NCBI GenBank assembly: GCA_002009975.1
Contig: MTLP01000039.1
Coordinates: 1-61,472, forward strand
Source of the DNA: Thermococcus sp. JdFR-02
GTDB lineage: Archaea > Methanobacteriota_B > Thermococci > Thermococcales > Thermococcaceae
DNA: 61,472 nucleotides
Direction of reading: 5' to 3'
Made by a program: the position numbers and the translations under genes. The number at the start of each line of letters is the position of its first letter. Position 1 is the first letter of the stretch. The notes beneath the pieces are model-generated. The model was not told the DNA's origin. It worked only from the letters and a program-made list of their open reading frames with translations, and searched no databases. This document shows positions 55,882 to 61,472 of the stretch, piece after piece.

Positions 55882-57726
55882 ATGGAAGATGAATTTGCAT
55901 GGATGGAGAACCTTCATGATAAGAGAGTTTTAAAATTTATAGATGAAGAAAACAAAAGAACAAGAGAATTTCTCGGAGAGCTACCTTCGAAGATTTTTGA
56001 AGACATTAAGCGCTATTATTACTTACCCACTCTGAAAATGGCAAAAATAACGGAAAGAGGATACTTTTTCCTTTTAAGTGAAGCGGGTCGACAGGTCATA
56101 AAGTTCAATAAGAAAATAATCGTCGATTCTAAAAAACTTGGTGAAGATGTTTTGTTGCAGGGATTTAATGTAAATAAAGACGGAACAAGGTTAGCCTACT
56201 CCTTCTCCATTGGTGGAAGCGATGAAGGAATAACGAGAATTATCGACGTAGATTCTGGAGAAATTATTGAGGAGCTTAAGCCATCAGTTTGGGATATTGT
56301 CTGGCTTGATAAAGACAAGTATTATTACGCCAAATTTTTTAGAAAAGAAAGAACTCCAGATGGAGTTGAGCCACCGGCAGAGAGAATTTTCTTAAGAGAA
56401 AAAGGAAAAGATAGAATGGTGTTTGGGGAAGGATTGCCTCAGTCTCACTTTGTTCATTTAAGAAAAAGTTTAGATGGAAAATACGCTTTAATAACAGTTT
56501 CTTATGGTTGGACAAAGAGTGATGTTTATTTTGGACCCTTAGAGAAGCCAGAAGAGTGGAAAAAAGTCTATGGAGGAGAATTCATAACTTATCCAATTGA
56601 TTATATCAATGGAAGACTCTACATTGTTTCCTACGATAAAGATGGAATGGGAAGAGTTATTGCATTAAAAGATGGCAAAGTTGAAGAGATTATTTCCGAA
56701 CAAAGCTTTCCTCTTGAGTGGGCTGTAGTAGTCAATGACAAGCTTTTGGTAAGTTATCTCATTGATGCTTCCTCCAAGTTGAAGATTTTCAACTTAAGGG
56801 GAGAGCTCTTAGATGAGATAAACTTTGACTTGCCCGGAAGCTTAAGCGTCTTAGATGCAAAGAAAGATGAGATTCTGGTCAAGTATGAGAGCTTTACAAT
56901 TCCTTACCGCTTATATTCATTTAAAGAAAAACTTGAGCTTATTGACTCCATTGAAATCAAAGGAGATTATGCGATAAGCGAAGACTGGGCAACTTCGAGA
57001 GATGGCACGAAGATTCACATGTTTAAAGTGAAGAAAAGAGGCATTAAAAGCGACAAAGCACTTGTATTTGGCTATGGCGGTTTTGGAATAGCTTTAACTC
57101 CAAGATTCTTCCCTTATGTAATTCCATTCATCGAAAAAGGAGGAACTTTTGTAATGACGAATCTAAGGGGAGGAAGTGAATACGGTGAAAAATGGCACCG
57201 TGCAGGGATGAGAGAAAACAAACAAAATGTTTTTGATGATTATATAGCATGCTTAGAGAAACTAAAAAGTGAAGGTTATAAAGTTACAGCATGGGGAAGG
57301 AGCAACGGTGGATTGTTGGTCTCAGCAACACTAACTCAAAGACCAGAAATTATGGACTCTGCTCTAATAGGTTATCCCGTCATAGACATGCTTCGTTTCC
57401 ATAAGCTCTACATAGGCAAGGCGTGGGTTCCAGAGTATGGAGATCCAGATAACCCAAAAGATAGAGAGTTTTTACTCAAATACTCACCCTATCACAACCT
57501 TGATAAAAACAAAAGGTATCCTCCAACGCTAATTTATACTGGATTATATGATGACAGAGTTCATCCAGCCCATGCTTTAAAATTTGCAGCAAAACTTAGG
57601 GAGATAGGTGCTCCTGTTTATTTAAGGGTAGAAACAAAAAGCGGACACATGGGGGCTTCTCCAGAGACGAGGATAAGAGAACTTTCAGATTTGATGGCTT
57701 TTGTGTTTAAGACGCTTGATGTTTGA
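55882..57726 (+). CDS. Prolyl oligopeptidase (S9 family)
   Basis: 614 residues, cytosolic. Seven-bladed beta-propeller (about 60-360) followed by an alpha/beta hydrolase. The catalytic Ser474 lies in WGRSNGG, Asp in LYDDRVHPAHA and His in KSGHMGA. It matches the Pyrococcus furiosus enzyme of 616 residues. Cleaves proline-containing peptides below about 30 residues. The ATG at 55882 follows GGTGG. Divergent from the SSS gene. Confidence 0.95.
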   Translation: MEDEFAWMENLHDKRVLKFIDEENKRTREFLGELPSKIFEDIKRYYYLPTLKMAKITERGYFFLLSEAGRQVIKFNKKIIVDSKKLGEDVLLQGFNVNKDGTRLAYSFSIGGSDEGITRIIDVDSGEIIEELKPSVWDIVWLDKDKYYYAKFFRKERTPDGVEPPAERIFLREKGKDRMVFGEGLPQSHFVHLRKSLDGKYALITVSYGWTKSDVYFGPLEKPEEWKKVYGGEFITYPIDYINGRLYIVSYDKDGMGRVIALKDGKVEEIISEQSFPLEWAVVVNDKLLVSYLIDASSKLKIFNLRGELLDEINFDLPGSLSVLDAKKDEILVKYESFTIPYRLYSFKEKLELIDSIEIKGDYAISEDWATSRDGTKIHMFKVKKRGIKSDKALVFGYGGFGIALTPRFFPYVIPFIEKGGTFVMTNLRGGSEYGEKWHRAGMRENKQNVFDDYIACLEKLKSEGYKVTAWGRSNGGLLVSATLTQRPEIMDSALIGYPVIDMLRFHKLYIGKAWVPEYGDPDNPKDREFLLKYSPYHNLDKNKRYPPTLIYTGLYDDRVHPAHALKFAAKLREIGAPVYLRVETKSGHMGASPETRIRELSDLMAFVFKTLDV

Positions 57727-57733
57727 TCCTATT

Positions 57734-57753
57734 CTTTTTATTGATTTATTTTT
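57734..57753 (+). terminator. T-rich terminator after prolyl oligopeptidase
   Basis: Clusters CTTTTTATTG and ATTTATTTTTG occur in the 57-bp gap before the opposing Lhr stop, as expected for archaeal termination. Confidence 0.4.
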
Positions 57754-57783
57754 GAGTACAAGTGTTCCAGCACCGTTGAGATA

Positions 57784-60372
57784 CTAATTTGAAGTCTCAA
57801 TCAACGCTATTATCTTTTTATGTAATTGTTTAATTAATTCTCTCCTGTCTTCCATTAAAACAACATCACTTGAACCGATAACTTCTAGGTTGAAAGCGAA
57901 TGGACTTGGCAAAGTATTTTGCTCAAAAGCAAGTTTAACTTTCCCTTCCCTAACCCATCTCAGGAAAAGCTCAGCATTTTCAATATCCATCTTATCTTCC
58001 ATGATTTCGCGATAAACCTCTTTGAGGAGTGGAAAGTTCGGATAGTTCTTCTTTAAAAGCCTAAGAAGGGTTTGAGCATTAAGCTGCTGTCTGCTTAGAC
58101 TTTTTTTCCTTCCCATGTAGCGTCTCAAAATTAAAAGCCCCCTGTTAGCAACATGCCTAAAGCGCCTCTTCAAAAGTTCCGTATTGTTTAAAGCTCTCTT
58201 TAAAGTTTCTCTTAAGTCTTCAATCTTAAAAAGAGTTTCAATATCTTCCTCACTTAGCTTTTTATCAATTGGCAGAATCAACATAAAGCCGTTGTCACCG
58301 ATAGCCATCCCCACATTAGTCCTCTTCTTTTTGCTAATCAAATAAGCAAAAGCCCTGCTTAAAGCATCGTTTGCTCTTCTCCCAACTAGAGTGTGGAAGA
58401 AATATTTTGCTTTATTTTCCTCTAAAACTTCTTCAACCAAGAGAGTTCTGTCATCTGGAATAATTGAGTACCTCCCTTGCTCTTTAAAGTAGCTTAAAAT
58501 CGCTTTAGCCGCTTTCTCATCAATTTGATACTTCTTCATTAAAATTTCCTCGCCTTTTGGATTATCCAAAAGCTCCTTAACTTCGCTCCTAAATTTCTGA
58601 ACATCTAAAGCTAAGTCAAAGCTTAAAGGCAACATCTCGGAGAACCAAGCAGGGATAGTTGGCTTTGCACCTTCTTTAGGCTCGACATAGATCCTATTGC
58701 CCCTCGATTTTTTAAACTCATACGTTCTCCCCGCTAAAACGAAAATATCTCCGCGCATTAAGCGCTCGGCAAACTCTTCTTCAACCGTTCCAATAAAGCG
58801 CTTATCCAATGTGTAAACCTCAATCTTTGCCTCATCTGGAATTGTGCCAATATTCATATAGTAAATTGCCCTTGTCATCTTGCCTCTTCTTCCAAATTTC
58901 CCTTCATCAAGCCAAATCTTAGCATAAACCCTCTTTTCTTCCAGACCAGCATATTCCCCTGCCAGATATCTTAAAACACTCATAAAATCCTCAAAGCCTA
59001 AGTTATGGAACGGGTAAGCTCTCTTGACAACTTTATAAGCCTCTTCAACATCCCAAACTTTCTCCAATGCCATGCCCAATAAATGCTGAACCAAAACATC
59101 AAGCGGATTCTGTGGAATTTTAATCCTATCTAAGCGTCTATTCCTTGCGTTGTGAGCTAAAACAGTGCACTCAACTAAATCATCCCTATCCAGTACTAAA
59201 ATTACGCCTTTGCTAATGTCATGTAAGCGATGTCCTGCTCTCCCTATCCTTTGCAGAGCCCTGTTAACACTTTTTGGTGAACCAATTAGAACAACAAGGT
59301 CAATGCTTCCAATGTCAATCCCTAACTCAAGCGATGTAGAGCTGACAACACAACGAAGTTCTCCTTTCTTCAATTTCTCCTCAACCTCTAATCTAACATC
59401 TCTTGAAAGGCTTGAGTGGTGAGCCTCTATAAGCTCCGCATATTTTGGAAACTTCTTTTTGAGGTGATAGGCTACTCTCTCTGCTCCACTCCTTGTGTTT
59501 GTAAAAATTAATGTCGTTCTATGTTGCTCGATTAACTCATCCAAGCGATTGTAGAGATTTTGACTGAGAGTACCAGCATCTGCATAAACCAAATCCTCTA
59601 CAACGCTCTCGACTTGTATTTGTGTTTTCTTTGCAAAGCTGACATCAACTATTAAGCCACTTCTTGGTTTTCCATTATCATTAAAGCCAAAAACAAACTT
59701 GGCAACTTCTTCAAGAGGATGAATTGTTGCACTAAGACCAACTCTAACAAAATTTCCCGCTAAATTCTGAAGTCTCTCCAAACTCAAAGCTAAATGAGAA
59801 CCTCTTTTATTCTCGGCTAAAGCATGAACTTCATCAACAATAACGTACTTTATGCTTTTTAGCCTCTGTCCAAATTTTGGAGCGTTTAATGCAATAGCCA
59901 GACTCTCTGGAGTTGTAATTAAGATATGTGGCGGTTTTTTGACCATTTTCTGCTTTTCATAACTTGAGGTATCACTCGTCCTTACTGCTACTCTAATATC
60001 GGGCAATTCATAACCAAGCTCCTTTGCAACCTCTCTAATCTCTCTTAGAGGCTCTTCCAAGTTACGCCTAATATCGTTATTTAAAGCTCTGAGGGGTGAA
60101 ACATATAACACGTAAATTTTATCTTCAAGCTTCCCTTCCTTTCCAAGAATGATCAACTCATTTATAGCAGCTAAAAAAGCGGATAATGTCTTTCCACTAC
60201 CTGTTGGTGAAGAAATAAGAACATTTTCTCCCTTGTGGATTTCAATGACAGCATATCTTTGAGGTGGCGTGAAAGTGCCAAATTTTCTCTTAAACCACTC
60301 TCTAACAGGATCAACTAAAATTTGGTAAATCTCTTCATCTGTGTACTCTCGCTTGGCATATCTAATTGCCAT
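57784..60372 (-). CDS. Lhr-type large DNA/RNA helicase
   Basis: 862 residues, superfamily 2. Q/Walker A SPTGSGKTLS near residue 45, DEVHALAE (motif II), SATIHP (III), then helicase domain 2 with SLELGIDIGSID and QRIGRAGHR (VI). The Lhr-specific winged helix and C-terminal region follow (motifs such as VGRRANDALSRAFAYL). It unwinds branched DNA and is tied to replication-coupled repair. The ATG at 60372 follows GGGAGTGAGG; the open frame runs 19 codons further. No adjacent nuclease gene is present. Confidence 0.92.
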   Translation of the reverse strand: MAIRYAKREYTDEEIYQILVDPVREWFKRKFGTFTPPQRYAVIEIHKGENVLISSPTGSGKTLSAFLAAINELIILGKEGKLEDKIYVLYVSPLRALNNDIRRNLEEPLREIREVAKELGYELPDIRVAVRTSDTSSYEKQKMVKKPPHILITTPESLAIALNAPKFGQRLKSIKYVIVDEVHALAENKRGSHLALSLERLQNLAGNFVRVGLSATIHPLEEVAKFVFGFNDNGKPRSGLIVDVSFAKKTQIQVESVVEDLVYADAGTLSQNLYNRLDELIEQHRTTLIFTNTRSGAERVAYHLKKKFPKYAELIEAHHSSLSRDVRLEVEEKLKKGELRCVVSSTSLELGIDIGSIDLVVLIGSPKSVNRALQRIGRAGHRLHDISKGVILVLDRDDLVECTVLAHNARNRRLDRIKIPQNPLDVLVQHLLGMALEKVWDVEEAYKVVKRAYPFHNLGFEDFMSVLRYLAGEYAGLEEKRVYAKIWLDEGKFGRRGKMTRAIYYMNIGTIPDEAKIEVYTLDKRFIGTVEEEFAERLMRGDIFVLAGRTYEFKKSRGNRIYVEPKEGAKPTIPAWFSEMLPLSFDLALDVQKFRSEVKELLDNPKGEEILMKKYQIDEKAAKAILSYFKEQGRYSIIPDDRTLLVEEVLEENKAKYFFHTLVGRRANDALSRAFAYLISKKKRTNVGMAIGDNGFMLILPIDKKLSEEDIETLFKIEDLRETLKRALNNTELLKRRFRHVANRGLLILRRYMGRKKSLSRQQLNAQTLLRLLKKNYPNFPLLKEVYREIMEDKMDIENAELFLRWVREGKVKLAFEQNTLPSPFAFNLEVIGSSDVVLMEDRRELIKQLHKKIIALIETSN

Positions 60373-60474
60373 CCTCACTCCCAAGTTTGAATAAGGTTTT
60401 GAGTTTTTATGTTTTTGGTCTGATATCAAACAAAATTATTTAAATTTTCAAACTTAAGTTCCATTGGTGAGAGC

Positions 60475-60744
60475 ATGGAAAAACTTGAAAATGCGATTAG
60501 AGAGTTTAACAGATATCATGGAAGCGAGGCTCAAGCTAAGATAGTGAAGATTGAGGGAGATGTGGTTATAGTAGAGTTCAGCGGAACTTTTTGTAAAACT
60601 TGCGGGTTTTATGATTACTTCGATGACCTGAAATGGGGGGCAATGAATTTTGGGCTTAACTTAAAATTTTTGGAAGTTTTGGAAGGTAAAGAAGACTTTG
60701 AGAAAGGAAGGTACCTTGTGAAATATAAGCTCAAAAAGAGCTAA
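60475..60744 (+). CDS. Small conserved-looking protein with CxxC
   Basis: 89 residues: amphipathic N-terminal helix (LENAIREFNRYHG), strands AKIVKIEGDVVIVEFSG, and a C-x2-C pair in GTFCKTCGFYDYFDD. ATG after GGTGAGAGC. I do not recognise a family. Convergent with the hydrogenase protease gene, overlapping 14 bp. A metal or redox role is suggested only by the cysteines. Confidence 0.7.
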   Translation: MEKLENAIREFNRYHGSEAQAKIVKIEGDVVIVEFSGTFCKTCGFYDYFDDLKWGAMNFGLNLKFLEVLEGKEDFEKGRYLVKYKLKKS

Positions 60745-61189
60745 ACTTAGCAATTTTCTCAACAATCTCAATCACTTTTGGAATAGCTTTTTTTACATCT
60801 TCACTAAGCTCCATTCCTAAATCAATTTCCTTAGCAACAATCCCTATAAAGTGGAGCTCTACTTTAGCCAAGCGTTCATCTAAGGTTATTAAAAGCCTTA
60901 GTCCATCAACCGCTCCCATAAAATGGGCACTCCTAATCTCGGCTTTAAGTTTTTCAAAAACCTCTTCATCCTTTAGATAAATCACTTCCCCAGGCTTGAA
61001 CTTTTCACTCAAGATAGCATCAATTATAATTATCTTTTCCTCACCATTGTAATAAGTTTGAAGCCTAAAGATGTCAGTTCCAAGCTCTAAGACGTTGTAA
61101 CCTTTCTCTTTTAACAGTCTCCCTATCTTAAGCCCAACACCGTCATCTTTCATGAGTTCGTTGCCTAACGCTAGGATTAGGGTTTTCAT
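60731..61189 (-). CDS. Hydrogenase maturation protease
   Basis: 152 residues of the HycI/HyaD/FrhD family that trims the C-terminus of the hydrogenase large subunit after nickel insertion. Signature ALGNELMKDDGVGLKIG at residues 7-23 (nickel-sensing Asp near 16) and IIIDAILSEKFKPGEV with the second Asp; the His of SAHFMGA is present. ATG after GAGGGAT. Its first 47 bp overlap the end of the preceding DUF234 frame. Works with HypCDEF; hypCD are at the other end. Confidence 0.88.
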   Translation of the reverse strand: MKTLILALGNELMKDDGVGLKIGRLLKEKGYNVLELGTDIFRLQTYYNGEEKIIIIDAILSEKFKPGEVIYLKDEEVFEKLKAEIRSAHFMGAVDGLRLLITLDERLAKVELHFIGIVAKEIDLGMELSEDVKKAIPKVIEIVEKIAKFSSF

Positions 61190-61472
61190 TGATTATCCCT
61201 CTCTTCAAATCTTCTAAATCAAAAAGCTGATACTTTTCTCTTTTAATTTCTTCTTTTTCTTTAATTTCTTTTGCTATGATACCAAAATATTTTTTGTAAT
61301 TTTCTAATCCTACGAACTCGCTCTTCCTTTCCAAATTCTTCAAAATCCTTTTTGCCTCTCTGAGAGTTAACTCTTTCCACTTAACTTCTACAAAAAGAGC
61401 CTTCTTCTCCTTTTCATTTAACGCTACCAAATCAATTTCCTCACTTTTATGCCACCACTTTCCAATCTTAAC
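61143..61472 (-). CDS. DUF234-type ATPase C-terminal fragment (5' partial)
   Basis: The frame is open to the last base of the window on the minus strand and shows the same EEIDLVALN and FVEVKWKEL landmarks as the gene at 1-282. The first 101 bases are identical, then the proteins differ (about half of residues). Its tail (LFDLEDLKRGIINENPNPSVRQRTHER-type, 27 residues) reads into the hydrogenase protease gene, longer than the usual end. This may mean that the native stop was lost by recombination near 61195. The P-loop half is outside. Confidence 0.75.
   Translation of the reverse strand, partial: VKIGKWWHKSEEIDLVALNEKEKKALFVEVKWKELTLREAKRILKNLERKSEFVGLENYKKYFGIIAKEIKEKEEIKREKYQLFDLEDLKRGIINENPNPSVRQRTHER
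61372..61472 (-). repeat. Right copy of 101-bp terminal inverted repeat
   Basis: Reverse complement equals bases 1-101 exactly, and the match ends at the last base of the window. Either a collapsed repeat where an assembler stopped, or an inverted duplication able to recombine. Confidence 0.9.

Noticed and set aside
1-61472. Terminal inverted repeats as ends of a transposon
   Set aside because: The repeat is internal coding sequence of DUF234 genes; no transposase, integrase or target duplication is visible, and the interior is housekeeping genes.

Overview
The window comes from a hyperthermophilic euryarchaeon of the order Thermococcales (Pyrococcus/Thermococcus/Palaeococcus group). The evidence is the gene content: topoisomerase VI, archaeal SerK, MptA, DacZ, archaeal ThrRS with a deacylase-like editing domain, Lhr-type helicase, Thermococcales-type DUF257/DUF835/DUF763 proteins and prolyl oligopeptidase. 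Purine-rich GGTG/GGAGG Shine-Dalgarno sites lie 5-8 nt before most starts, TATA/BRE promoters are present, and a Pyrococcus-like CRISPR repeat occurs. The DNA is AT-rich by eye (not counted). Coding density is high and genes are often translationally coupled.

Layout. 1-9.3 kb: 3' end of a DUF234-type ATPase/nuclease gene, DUF763, a degenerate RecA-like protein, SerK, tRNA-Ser(CGA), a four-CBS protein with a hibernation-factor-like C-terminus, hypCD, and a minus-strand operon uppP / sugar nucleotidyltransferase / DUF835 membrane protein. 9.4-22 kb: feoA-feoB-feoC behind a DtxR-like operator, a sugar nucleotidyltransferase, DacZ, ubiX-Lrp-CYTH, YchF, a DUF433/DUF5615 toxin-antitoxin pair, M29 aminopeptidase, a metallo-beta-lactamase-fold protein, CorA, Asp racemase and a PduO adenosyltransferase. 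22-27 kb: two large secreted proteins (OB-fold/DUF4350 and an HExxH protein). 27-38 kb: PRTase, M20 peptidase, cysS, a metal ABC transporter behind a second DtxR-like operator, rnhB, a PMT-like glycosyltransferase and thrS. 38-47 kb: mptA behind a third DtxR-like operator and a long operon eIF1A-rio1-KH-top6B-top6A-DUF530-DUF1699-DUF4129. 47-48 kb: an isolated CRISPR array with its leader. 48-61 kb: ftsY, FKBP, CPBP protease, CcdA, DUF4097, a GNAT-ABC ATPase fusion, a frameshifted sodium/solute symporter, prolyl oligopeptidase, an Lhr helicase, a hydrogenase maturation protease and a second DUF234 fragment.

Three points stand out. First, three matching TTAGG-N4-CCTAA palindromes lie at the promoters of feoAB, the zinc/manganese-type ABC transporter and mptA, which suggests one metal-responsive regulon tying metal uptake to an iron-dependent pterin enzyme. 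Second, the CRISPR leader carries an inverted copy of part of the repeat, able to fold around repeat 1. Third, the first and last 101 bases of the window are perfect inverted copies of one another inside two DUF234 genes, which looks like either a contig bounded by a collapsed repeat or a recombination-prone inverted repeat. I did not find one self-contained, clearly new multi-gene system. The best candidates for new biology are the metal regulon, the CBS-hibernation factor, the DUF763 helix-hairpin-helix protein and the secreted OB-fold/metalloprotease pair.
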